This document shows, in pieces, positions 9,364-18,714 of a stretch of DNA of 24,997 nt. The translations under genes and the position numbers were made by a program. Each line of letters starts with the position of its first letter. Positions within the stretch are counted from its first letter, which is position 1. Source of the DNA: Coptodactyla brooksi (taxonomy: Eukaryota > Arthropoda > Insecta > Coleoptera > Scarabaeidae); contig JAWQRM010000278.1 of NCBI GenBank assembly GCA_033557675.1, forward strand, positions 1 to 24,997, in the 5' to 3' direction. Under the pieces are notes generated by a model that had not been told where the DNA came from, made no database searches, and was given only the letters and a program-made list of their open reading frames with translations.

Positions 9364-11010
9364 TTTGCTAATTTTACACCAGACACTCTGTATAGTTAAT
9401 ATGCGCCTAAGCATGAATTGTAGGTAGGCAACACACTTCTGTCTATGTTACTTTGGTGGAATAATCAGTAGGCAACCCAGTAAAATCCATTGAATTATCT
9501 TATTAAATCTTCTTTCTCCGATATTTTAGGTTAGGAATAAAATATACAGCCGCAGTTTTTAGATTTAATTTTTTAAATAAATTTTGCAATTTCAGTAGTT
9601 ATATCAATACCCTCTACTGGCGACATATCAGATTACAATTACCACAAATAAGCTAACTTTTGTTGAACAAGAAAAGTTCCTTTCAATGACGCTAAGTCTG
9701 TTGAAATGCTTTCAGTCGTTTTGAAGTTACAGATGCTTATTTATACAAACATTTGAACACCCCCACCACTTTATTTTGAGAGATAGGGCGAAAAGTAACA
9801 AAACAGACTCGAATTTATCTCAGCTTTAAAAGGCATATATTTCTTTGTTATCTTAATAGGGCGAAATTTCGAGAAATACCACATTGTTAAATTTAAAATG
9901 GAGGTTACGCCCCCTAGCGGCCATCTTAGCAACCTGAAAATAATTTCCTAGATTTTCTTTTGGTCACTTTAGTTGTAAATATTTTTACCTCAAATCTCTA
10001 CAATGAGTAGTTTTCGAGATACAGTACCTTGCACGCTTAGTTGGGCACCCTGTACATAAAAAGTATATCTTTAGGATTAACGAATAAAAGTGGTAACTGT
10101 AAAAAACGTTTTATTTGTATTTGTATTCCTTCGTGCATTAAAAAAGTAACCGATAGATGGCGAGAGTGTAAGTTAACATATGTCAAAAAATTGACATATT
10201 GAAAACACTGTTTTTCAAAATTATGTTAGGTTACAAAAAGTAGCTTCTGAATCGAGACAACTCACAATTAATAAGCGTAACTGTAGCTTACCGAGCTTGT
10301 TGCAACGCAAGAAAGATCAAAAACTGACACATAGTATTATATTAACCCTTCGTCACACGGGTTGAGCCTAAGAGGCTGGGTCTAAATCATAGATGGTGCT
10401 TGAGGCAATCTTTGGCGCTGTAGTAACTATTGTTTAGCTTGGGTTGATAAGAGTATTTTATCGACAGACAATATCAACAGGCACAACTCGTCTAATAATG
10501 TATATAATAATTATTTGCCTACATGGTGTACACCTATTTATATTTTACGGAATAGTTTTGTACAATTTATACTTTATAAACATTTGTAAACTGCCCAATT
10601 ATAAAGAATAGTTTGAGATGCCCAAACAAATTTATAGAGATAATTTATAGGCCCATTTTCACAAAAAGTGTTCGTATAAATATATGTCTTAGAATCCTTT
10701 ATACTGTAAATATAGGAAACCAAAATTTATCTAAAAATACAGATTTTTGTTTATTTGTGTTAAGACTGGAATATCGATATGAAGCTTAAAAACTCCATTT
10801 TGTGTTACTAAAAAAAAAAAAAATTGACTAAGCCATAGTGTCCAAGGGTACCCATATCAAGTTCTCTTCGATAAAAATGTACCCACAATTTTTTTTTTCT
10901 AAATCTAAAACAGTTCAAAATCAATAAGAATCTAATGTATACTTTGATGTTTCCTTTAGTATGAAATCTAGTTTTAGTATGGTAAAACTTTTATATGATA
11001 TTTTGTTACT

Positions 11011-11052
11011 GCCTTTAGTTATAGCATAGAATTATATGCTATAACTAAAGGC
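11011..11052. repeat. Perfect 18-bp inverted repeat (hairpin)
   Basis: GCCTTTAGTTATAGCATA (11011-11028) and its exact reverse complement (11035-11052) flank a 6-base loop. This is a strong hairpin for its length. No target-site duplication is evident. Confidence 0.9.
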
Positions 11053-11053
11053 T

Positions 11054-11089
11054 CTTTTATAGAATTCCTTTTTGGAATATCTATAAAAG
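11054..11089. repeat. 15-bp hairpin directly after the 18-bp hairpin
   Basis: CTTTTATAGAATTCC (11054-11068) pairs with 11074-11089, with one bulged A and a T5 loop. It abuts the hairpin at 11011-11052. Confidence 0.75.
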
Positions 11090-12641
11090 TTCTATATTAT
11101 TTTTGAAACCGTTTTAAATTCGTTTATTCTAACTTCTTTATTTCCTTATAGATAAGGAGATTTTCTACGAACTTTTAATCTCAAAAAATCGTAAGTATAT
11201 ATGCAGCATTGATGAGCTAATCTTACGATTCTTCATTAAGTTGTTACATGAATATAATTGCATGCTAGGTTGTGCATAATGGATGAAAACATTAAGTTCA
11301 TCAACTTTCTAAGTAGAAAGCATCATATTAGAAATTTTACTTTTAACATACGCCTGTTCATCCAATGTTAAATTTATTGTTTCTGGTTGGAGTTGCAACC
11401 TAGTTGATCGACAAACTCTTGTGAAAGTGAGTCACAGATCTTGCCATATAATTACTTTGCTTTTTTTATTTTCCCAGTAGACTTCTAGATTACGTAAAGG
11501 GCTCAAAATAAACCATTGTCTGCTAAACCGAATTGTACGAAATATTGTTGCATTGAGTATATCTGGTAGCGTAATCCGAACTTGCAAAATTACGTAACAC
11601 TTCGTCTTGCTTTTTCGGAAGACTGGTTTCTGTAGCCCTAAAACGCCCTGTCAAAGTAAACTGTGTTGTCAAGCAGTTTGTGTAGGCCAATCTCTGCTCA
11701 TTGGAATATTTCTGGTTTCATTTGGGGGCGTACCTGTTGCTGCCCCCACAAACTTATCGTACGGTGATTAAATATTGTATTAAATACGGTGCTGACATTT
11801 GTCAGCATTTCTATTTCTAGCATTTCTACGTATAATGAGTCAATATTGATATTTGCTTAATTTTGCTTCCGCAATGAACGAAAATGCCTCGTTGACCGAA
11901 AGAGATATCGCATATCTGATGATTTTAGCTAGTTTTAATGATGTTTGCATTTTGTTAGCTCATGTCGCGGTTGTAAAACTAGCTTCTTTAGTTATGCGCG
12001 AAGCAACAGCCTGATCTTTTTCCAATACTTGTTTTTAAAACTCGTTTACACCTTCGTCGATCTTAAGATCAAATGCCTTGATATGACCTTAGAGTGCTCT
12101 TCGAATTTCGTAAAAACTGTACTACAAAAACAGTCCCAGACATTTTAAGTTATTTTATCTCAACATCACTGTTTTCTGATGCAGAACATCAAACCGATGT
12201 CCTCTTGTGAATTTGTGTGCGAATTTCGTAGAAAAAGAAAAGCAATAAAGTATCAGTACCAACAACAAAATTATTAAATTTATTATAACCAGAATGAATT
12301 AATACATATACCTCCAAATCCTCTTTATTATTTTAAATAAATGAGGGTTAAGCACAATGAAGTCACGAAATGGGAGGAAGACTTTTATTTAAATACCAGA
12401 AAACACTAAAAGATCCTAAAATAACACATTAATATTAAAATTATATTTGTAATATATTTTTTTTTAGAGAAACTTATATATATAGTCAATAAATAATTTA
12501 TCTTAAGTCAAGAAGTAACTTTGTTTAACATCTCGATTCAGTAATGAATGTTGCAATACATACAGAGATTCAGATATCAGAGTTTGTCCTTAACACCAAA
12601 TTTAATTAATTAATTTAGTTAATTAGTTACCGGCAAACACT

Positions 12642-13355
12642 TCCTGAGCTACTCGAGAAGGATCTAAAAATACTAACGATGACATTGAACGCAGTGACCA
12701 GATTAGGTCATTACCCGATATAGTAGAAGGTTGAAAAAATCATACCTATATTAAAACAACAAAAAGACCCAACAAATGCAGGCTCCTATACACCAATCAG
12801 TTTAATACCAACCGCCTGAAAAGTGTTTGAAGAGATATTTCTGCGGAAATTAAAACGTACTCTGGAAGCCAAGAAGTTAATCCCCACACGCCAATTGGGA
12901 TTTAGAGCGCAGCACTCAATAACAGAAGAGATACATCAAGTGGCAACCAAAATAAGATACTACTTAGAAACAAAAAGATATTATTCTGTAGTCTTTATTA
13001 TGTATCTCAAGCTTTCGACAATGTATGACATCTGGTCGTCTTGTATAAAGCTAAATGCACCTTACAATAACAAACAGGTTCTTCAACGAAAATTACCAAA
13101 AAACAATAACTTCATTGCACCAATAAATGCAGGTGTCCCACAGGGAAGTATGCTGGGACCTCTTGGTAAAAATTGAAAGGTGGTTTCGAAATATGGGGCA
13201 TCAAAGCAAATACAACAAAATCCATGCCTAATAACATTTACCCTTATGATACTACGGACATGACCTCCTACTACCCTAAAAAAGAAGAGGTGAAATACCT
13301 AGACTTGCACCTGGATAGAAGTTATGGGGTAAGCACATATATATGTGTTTACTAG
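12642..13355 (+). pseudogene. Jockey-clade non-LTR retrotransposon RT remnant (copy A)
   Basis: On the plus strand across several frames and stops one reads the usual jockey RT order: LLEKDLKILTMTLNAVTRLG, then PILKQQKDPTNAGSYTPISL (the 'PKPGK...YRPISLL' block), KVFEEIFLRKLK, then LIPTRQLGFRAQHSITEEIH (the 'QFGFR..HST..Q' block), and finally INAGVPQGSMLGP (the VPQGS box, about 13125-13160). The sequence then jumps to WGIKANTTKSM and EVKYLDLHLDRS, which belong after the catalytic YADD block. The YADD region is therefore deleted at about 13165-13180. Only RT is present; no endonuclease domain or 3' tail is seen. Confidence 0.85.
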
Positions 13356-13595
13356 ACTCCAACTAGACAAGGTGTATTGGCTGATCAAGCGAAAGTCTGA
13401 TAAAACTACTAACGTAAAATCCCACGACTATTACACGCGCGAAATTTTTTAATTCAAAATTAAACTAAAAGGTTAAAAAGCTTGTATTACCCAAAACGTC
13501 ACTATTGTTGGAATGGTCCTGACCTGAATCATTATATTTAAATTTAACAAAAATCTGTACACGTTGTTTAAGTTGCACCAAAACAATAATAAATT

Positions 13596-13638
13596 GCTCG
13601 ATGCGCATTTCGTCGACAAAGTCCACATTGTCAGGAGC
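13596..13638 (-). ncRNA. Hammerhead-like motif, mutated copy in left arm
   Basis: The minus strand shows stem I strands GCTC and GAGC at the edges, core CTGACAA, stem II GTGGAC/GTCGAC with one mismatch, GAAA, and a stem III/cleavage segment ATGCGCATC. Compared with the copy at 13769-13811 it has two substitutions: C instead of U at core position 3 (leaving C opposite A8) and one stem II mismatch. Likely inactive. Confidence 0.55.
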
Positions 13639-13719
13639 CACCAGGAAACAAGAGCCACCAGGAAACAAGAGCCATCAGGAAACAAGAGCCATCAGGAAAC
13701 AAGAGCCATCAGGAAACAT
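13635..13719 (+). repeat. Five tandem copies of a 17-bp unit
   Basis: The unit is GAGCCAYCAGGAAACAA, with starts at 13635, 13652, 13669, 13686 and 13703; the copies differ only by C/T at position 7 and in the last base. The first four bases (GAGC) of the first unit form one strand of stem I of the hammerhead-like motif on the minus strand, so the array begins within that fold. A degenerate sixth unit starts at about 13738. A single related unit follows the hammerhead motif at 23001-23043. Confidence 0.95.
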
Positions 13720-13768
13720 TTGTTTCCTGGAAACACAAGAGCCACCAACAAACCATTGTTTCTTGGTG

Positions 13769-13811
13769 GCTCTTGACAATGTCGACTTTGTCGACGAAAT
13801 GCGCATCGAGC
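13769..13811 (+). ncRNA. Hammerhead-type ribozyme candidate with U3-A8 core
   Basis: All parts of a type I hammerhead can be laid out: stem I GCTC (13769-13772) with GAGC (13808-13811); core TTGACAA (13773-13779); one unpaired T; perfect 6-bp stem II GTCGAC (13781-13786) with GTCGAC (13790-13795) and TTT loop; GAAA (13796-13799); a 2-bp stem III (A13799-T13806, T13800-A13805) with GCGC loop; and cleavage triplet ATC ending at 13807. The usual core is CUGANGA with a C3-G8 pair; here positions 3 and 8 are U and A, which could still pair. G5, A6, A9, G12, A13 and A14 are kept. The orientation is antisense to PLE copy 2. Function is inferred from the fold only. Confidence 0.65.
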
Positions 13812-13871
13812 AATTTATTATTGTTTTGTGAAGTGGTAACTAGTGATTAACTTGTTGTAAAACCAAAGGTT

Positions 13872-15060
13872 CTATATCCACAATTTAATAGTATGTGGAA
13901 TAGTCTGGATTGCTATCATTTCGAAAAATAGTCTTTCACGTAAGACTTCTGTTTTATATGCTATTTTAACATCGTTGAAGTTCATGTTATGTTTGTTATT
14001 TATAATGATAGAATTTTTATTTTTAATATCCAGCTGCTTCATACGGTTGTATAACCAACCTTTAGTTTGAATTACAATCGTAATTCAATTGTGAATTACA
14101 ATCCTCACATGGAATACAATATACCACTCCTCACATTTTGTCAATCGGAGTTCTTTGGTTCAATCTAGTGAAGAAGTTTCCAACTAACTCCAAATTACAA
14201 TAGGCTACTTTGAAACCCTCAAAACTGAAAATTTTAGAAATAGGGCTTGGCAGATTTGAAATAAACGGAAATTTTTTGAAAACTATCTCTTGAGGAGGTG
14301 CTGACATATCAGTGATGATCCTACTTTAAGGAGTAGTATATATTAATTTCTTAAAGAGGTGTTTAGGATATCCATTATTATTGAAAATGTTCTAGAACTT
14401 TTGAGGATTATGTTCACGATATACATTACTGACAGCTTCAGTATCTTGCAATTTTTTGTTTTGCCTGAATTTGTGGGTTTCTGATAGTAATTCATCAAAG
14501 TAGTATTATCACTGCTTCTAACAATCAAAATATCTAAAAATGGTAACCTGTTATTGATCTCTTCTTCTAAGATAAACTGGATATGGATGTTGAATTGGTT
14601 AAAAATTATTAAAGTCGTATCTACATTATCCTGTAGTAAGGTTAGAATAATATCATCCACAGACTTTGTAATGAACCCTGACTGAACTGATAAAGATGGT
14701 AATACTTTCTTAAGAGGGTAATCAAGAGTTATATTAGCTAAAATTGGACTTAATGGAGAAAATTTGCTTATAAAAGGCATCATTATATGTTAAATAGTTA
14801 TTATCAAAAAGGAAATGAATGATATCTAAAAATATAGGTTGGGTTAACTGATCTCAGAAACGTTACCTATGAGTTCTCATTCCTCGTCTATAATATCAAT
14901 AATCAATTCCAACGGAATGTTAGTGAATAGAGAAACTGCATCAAATTTCAGTAGGACATGGCCAGGAGGTAATTTATAATTTTGATAAATTTGATCAAAT
15001 GAAAACAAATCCTGCATCTTTTGCAAATCTTTTGCATAATTATTAAAAAAAATATTTTCT
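13872..15060 (-). pseudogene. Penelope-like element ORF remnant, RT plus GIY-YIG nuclease (PLE copy 2)
   Basis: Read on the minus strand across stops and frameshifts: KLPPGHVLLKFDAVSLFTN and IPLELIIDIID (RT motif 'DVVSLFTNIP', about 14980-14890), FSPLSPILANITLDY (the 'GSPLSPILAN' box), catalytic SVDD (14652-14663; usual YVDD with Y changed to S), EEEINNRLPFLDILIVRS, YYQKPTNSG, then the linker YCNLELVGNFFTRLNQRTPI. A GIY-YIG endonuclease follows: GVVYCIPCEDC (14098-14130), including the CxxC typical of PLE nucleases, and WLYNRMKQLDIKNKN to ERLFFEMIAIQTIPHTIKLW before TAG (13872-13874). The second half of the signature (YIG) is displaced by a local duplication of an 11-bp GATTGTAATTC. PLEs are retroelements encoding an RT related to telomerase and this nuclease. 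Confidence 0.9.
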
Positions 15061-15105
15061 TATCGAAAGTGTCTTCAGTTTTATAGTCGGATCTTCGCTG
15101 ATAGT

Positions 15106-15250
15106 TTTCTGATGTTTCATGTTTCAGAACTGACGAACCATAAGATGAACGAATTGGGCTACGAACCTTCGCCTCATCCAGTTTACTCACCAAACCTTTT
15201 GCCACTCGACTACCTATTCTTCAATCTGTATCTGATCTTTAGGACTACAG
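15106..15250 (+). pseudogene. Mariner transposase fragment
   Basis: The plus strand is open for about 48 codons and reads HVSELTNHKMNELGYEPSPH, then PVYSPNLLPLDYLFFNLYL. This matches the mariner segment from just after the second catalytic aspartate ('HDNARPHVS...LG.E.LPHPPYSPDLAPSDY') to the third catalytic D, preserved in LDY. It differs in sequence from the element at 5107-5872. No ends are visible; it lies immediately behind PLE copy 2. Confidence 0.8.
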
Positions 15251-16839
15251 AATTTTAGGTTAAATTTTATATAAAATCAAGAAATACTATTTTAACCACT
15301 ATGAATAAAAGGTAATTACAACGGAAATTGTCATTAATTCCACTATTTCGCTAGTAGTCTTTTATTTAGGAGATACCCGGATGTTAAGTACTCGTTCTGG
15401 ATATAAAGATTATTTCGTGGCGCTAAAGTTTAATTTTGCGCGCAAATCCGTTCTGAAATCGGATTAAAAACACATACGAACGGAGAGAGTCCATCTGCAA
15501 TAAAACCGCCAAATCTGGCAGGAAATATTGCCGCAGTTTATTACGAAGTAAACCTAGTAAGCTTCCAGTTTATGCGTTCGTTCGTCTTGCTCCATTTTCG
15601 ACAACATATACGTTTCTATTACAGCCCCTATATCGCCTAAATAAACATTGACTGTTAGTTTGCCATTTCTCATATTCAATTCCGAACTGTTTCAACCACG
15701 TAGAGCCTATGAATCGTAAACACTATCTTATGATTTTATCTTGTAATATTTGCCCCCATCGAATTTTGCTCACTGCAGGAATGCCTTTTCGTGGCTGGAA
15801 ATCTTTCGTGTGGGGAAACGTTTAAGTTTAAATGTTACAGTTTAATAAACGGGAAGTTTTGGAATTCCTATCTTTTCCCGGTCGTCCTTCAGTCTTCATT
15901 ACAGGAATTCCCAACATATATTTCGAGCGGCATTGTCTGACGTTGAGTGAGTGCTGCTGCGAATCGGAATTTACTTAATTTGTTGCACGATTTCAGTGGT
16001 AGTACTGTAATTTGCACGTAGACTGTATTGAAGCATTAATATCCAGTTGGAATCTACCAGGAGAGCACTAAGAGCACCTTGATATATTGTTAGCTACATC
16101 AAGGTGAAGAAGACACCGTTGTCCAGTTCTTCATTGTGTCACAGTCTATATTATATAAAATTTGGGGGATTTACGTACTGCAAGTAATTATAAATATTGT
16201 TACCATATTGAATTTAGTGCATTTGGTCCTCGCTAAATCGATTTTATGCGAGATTTTGCGTGGGAGACTATTTTAATTTATTTACTATCAGCATGAACAT
16301 GTAATACTGCAATCAGAGGTATTGGTCTGGTTGCTGGAATAGCTTGTCGTGATATTCTTAATCATACCGAGAAATGATCCTGGTAATATATTAATACAGA
16401 AAAAAAGGACAAATAGAAAGGACATTTTAAAAATTACTACATTTAAAAAGTGTTGTATAGAAATTATTGGGTTTTTATCGATGGAACAAGTTTCATCCCC
16501 TAGGCTGTGCGTTATAAATAATAATTATAGATATTATTTTAATTATCAAGTTTGAAAATCTTAATAATTTAAGTGGGCATTAAGGATATATGTTTGGGAA
16601 AAAGGTTTCATGGAAATTCTTTTTTATTCTAAAATTTCTGAATTATATTCATACATTTTCGTCATCCCCTTCTTTCTGATCTCCGTTATTCTCTGTTCCC
16701 TATTTCTTTTCATTTTATCCTCTCATTTCTGCTGTTCCCACTTCCTCGTTTCACGTCCTTCTCGATCCCTCATCATCTGCCTGCCTATCTTTCTTGCTTC
16801 ACGCACTTGCTTCTCAACTCTATTGTCCTGCATCGGGGC
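15251..16839. other. AT-rich DNA without recognised gene
   Basis: No coding family or long repeat was recognised. A small hairpin (CACCTTGAT with ATCAAGGTG, about 16076-16106) is present. The 68-codon plus frame at 16349-16555 has no motif. Confidence 0.5.
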
Positions 16840-17110
16840 GATAAGTCCATATCATGTTAAGGTTCAAACAATTATCATCATTATACCAGAATTGAAAACG
16901 CATGTTTCGCTAACCAAGTTATCATCATCAGGAGTGATGACTTTCATCGCCACTTCTTATTGAAGAGCGGGGTTGAATAGAGTTTTTCACCACTCCTCGT
17001 GATATCAATTTCGGTCTAGTGGTGACTAATGTTCAAACTTTGTTATGAAGCCAAAAGTTCCAAACCCACAACTTTAATCATATCATCCTAGTTTGTTTTC
17101 TTGTATTATA
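16840..17110 (-). mobile_element. Penelope-like element 3' tail (PLE copy 3)
   Basis: The minus strand at about 17085-17030 reads KLWVWNFWLHNK, homologous to the end of PLE copy 2 (KLW-I-stop-NLWFYNK) and to 6320-6360, followed by a related ACTAGT/GTCACCAC segment. About 100 bp downstream in the same sense is a hammerhead-like motif (16897-16931). No RT or nuclease frame is attached, so this is a severely 5'-truncated copy or a solo tail. Confidence 0.65.
16897..16931 (-). ncRNA. Hammerhead-like motif with canonical CUGAUGA core
   Basis: On the minus strand: CTGATGA (16931-16925), one unpaired T, stem II GATAAC/GTTAGC with one mismatch and a TTG loop, GAAA (16908-16905), then ATGC looped between AC and GT (2-bp stem III) and T at the cleavage position (GTT triplet). 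These are all core elements of a short-stem-III, type I hammerhead as described in PLEs. A contiguous stem I next to the core is not visible, so this copy is probably inactive. Its sense agrees with the PLE tail upstream. Confidence 0.6.
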
Positions 17111-17204
17111 TTGTTTCTGTTGCTGCTATTTTTCTCTTTACCTCAGTTTGCTTTTCTCTTTACCTCAGGACTCTTCCTTAGATAGTTTTTCAAGCCCAAT
17201 ATGT

Positions 17205-17985
17205 TTCTTATCATTAAGTTGTAGGCTTTTCATTTATGTTGTGTTTATTTCTTGCTCCTATTACCATATTTTTTGCTTTTCTATGTTTATCTTCACACTT
17301 AGTTTTAACAGATCTTTCCAAAATAGTTTGTGCTATTTTGTAGATCTTCTTCCGTTTTAGTGAATATCACCATGTCATCTGTTATGTAAGTTAATACTCC
17401 TTGAATATTACAATGTATGATATAACAGTATTTCAGGTTGGGTCTGCGTTTCCTTATGGTTTTGTCTAGTGTCAGATTAAACAGTAATGGGCTCACAATC
17501 ATCCTTCTTTCAGGTTAATTTTGGTACTAATAGTTTTTTATTGTATATTTCATATTCTTACATAGTAGTACATTGATAAAGGCTTTTTATATTATCTATT
17601 AGATTTTCCTTAATATATCGTTCTTTCAGTATCTTTCTATACTTTCTCTCTTTTGATGCTATCGAAACCTTTTCCACATTTATGATATACTTGAACAGAC
17701 ATATACTTGGCTTCTTATCTTGATTGCCTTTTCGCTGATTTAACATTTCGTAAACATGTGATCTTGTCGTGACCTACACATGTACTATTTCTAAAAGCGC
17801 ATTCTTTTCCTTCCATGTTTTAATCTACCTCTTTTCTGAGTCTTGTTTTTATATAGCTTTGCACTGCACTTTCCAAAGTTAATTCCCCGCAATTTGCACA
17901 GAGCTTTCTATCTCCCTCTTTGTATGTCGGCACTGTAACGCCAATGAGTCATCCTTGTGGAATTTTTTCTCATTTTTTGCCCAGT
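17205..17985 (-). pseudogene. RTE-like non-LTR retrotransposon RT remnant
   Basis: On the minus strand: GVTVPTYKEGDRKLCANCGE (the 'GVI.PI.KKGD...C.NYRGI' block, about 17945-17880), then VQSYIKTRLRKEV, ENLIDNIKSLYQCTTM (the 'LI..IK.LY' block ahead of the RT palm), SPLLFNLTLDKTIRKRR (the 'QGD.LSPLLFNL.LE' block), the catalytic box as YITDDMVIF (17388-17362), TEEDLQNSTNYFGK, and lastly AKNMVIGARNKHN. The motif set fits RTE or related endonuclease/RT elements rather than jockey. There are several stops and frameshifts. The exact clade is uncertain. Confidence 0.75.
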
Positions 17986-18714
17986 TGAATAGATCTCAAA
18001 GTTCATCCTCCGTCGTAAACATTATCACTTCACATGCCGTACTTATTTCCACACGTTATATGTATATACATACGTAACATATAATAATATCCATGATTAT
18101 CCATCGTAAGCGTCTTATTTTTGACCATAAAACCATAAACTTGGTTTGTTTATTTGTTTCAATAATTTAATAGGTTGTTGTTTTCATTATAGCTGCTTGT
18201 TATTTTACTTTCTAATTATGTCCATATTTTTTGTTTCTTTTCTTTATCTGTTAATGCTTTATGCATAATAAAATTCGGTGAATAACTATGAGACGGACAA
18301 ATTATTAGTTTTACTAGTGGTATTAGGTCAAGTGCAAGTCGTCCAATGCTTCATTTCAAACATGTGGTAGTAAACATGTCCACGGACGTTGTAGAATCGT
18401 GAATTTTATTAAGGCAATCTACGGGAATGGCTGAAGTTTTCCCGGAGATATGGTTACAACTTTGGGTGCTGTTTTTTCTTATAACTACAAAGGCTGAGTG
18501 AGGTATTACGTGGTCTAAAGGACCCGCGAGTCATAAAAATAGTGCATCTTTACATCATTCAGGTAGATGTGCTGTTGAAATATTGGGGTGGAAAATAAAT
18601 TGGATGGGTTTGTGCTTCGGTGCAAGTTCACTCAGGTTGGCTTTTTCTTTTCTCCTTTCCAATTGCTATTTTTGCTTGTTGCTGTTGAGCAATTCAATTG
18701 CGCATCTAACAATT
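17986..18714. other. AT-rich DNA without recognised gene
   Basis: Between the RTE-like remnant and jockey copy B there is no recognisable coding or structured element. Confidence 0.5.

Larger units (their letters stand above)
8008..10052. mobile_element. 2-kb foldback element with very long inverted repeats
   Basis: The left arm (8008-8728) and right arm (9391-10052) are inverted copies along their whole length, with perhaps 80-85 percent identity and a few indels. The outer ends read as variants of CAGGGTGCCCAACTAAGCG next to TA on both sides (8006-8007 and 10053-10054). The centre (8729-9390) carries nested hairpins and no transposase. The 69-codon minus frame at 8088-8297 is inside the arm and shows no protein motif. 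The CAGGGTG end and TA flank are shared with the element at 1214-2084, hinting at one mobilising transposase, but the rest of the sequences differ. Confidence 0.85.
10057..12641. other. AT-rich unique DNA with small hairpins, no recognised gene
   Basis: No protein family motif is convincing here. A minus-strand stretch at about 12140-11870 is readable across several stops (for example DEGVNEF and KEASFTTAT) and vaguely recalls hAT-type transposase N-regions, but I could not confirm it. Three hairpins cluster at 11011-11230. AT tracts and A-runs (10810-10822) are frequent. Confidence 0.4.
13577..13833. repeat. Inverted-repeat tail of PLE copy 2 with internal tandem repeats
   Basis: Bases 13577-13638 and about 13769-13831 are inverted copies of each other, enclosing 17-bp tandem repeats and a short central palindrome (13710-13729). 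The right edge joins the end of the PLE ORF at 13872. Each arm encodes a hammerhead-like motif pointing outward: the left on the minus strand, the right on the plus strand. This matches the layout at 6267-6482, although the arm sequences are different. Confidence 0.85.

Noticed and set aside
11870..12148. Minus-strand stretch vaguely like a hAT or zinc-finger-associated transposase
   Set aside because: Only short peptides look suggestive, stops interrupt them, and no catalytic or BED-finger motif could be identified.
13635..13719. CRISPR-like array
   Set aside because: The 17-bp units are contiguous with no spacers, and the setting is a eukaryotic retroelement tail.
13601..13831. Open plus frames reading repeated RKQEPPGN/HQETRAI-like peptides
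   Set aside because: The frames are produced by translating the 17-bp tandem repeats and the hammerhead arm; several frames are open at once and no gene signal is present.
16610..16963. 117-codon plus frame rich in S, F, I and C
   Set aside because: It is a low-complexity pyrimidine-rich stretch, and its end runs antisense through the PLE copy 3 hammerhead motif.
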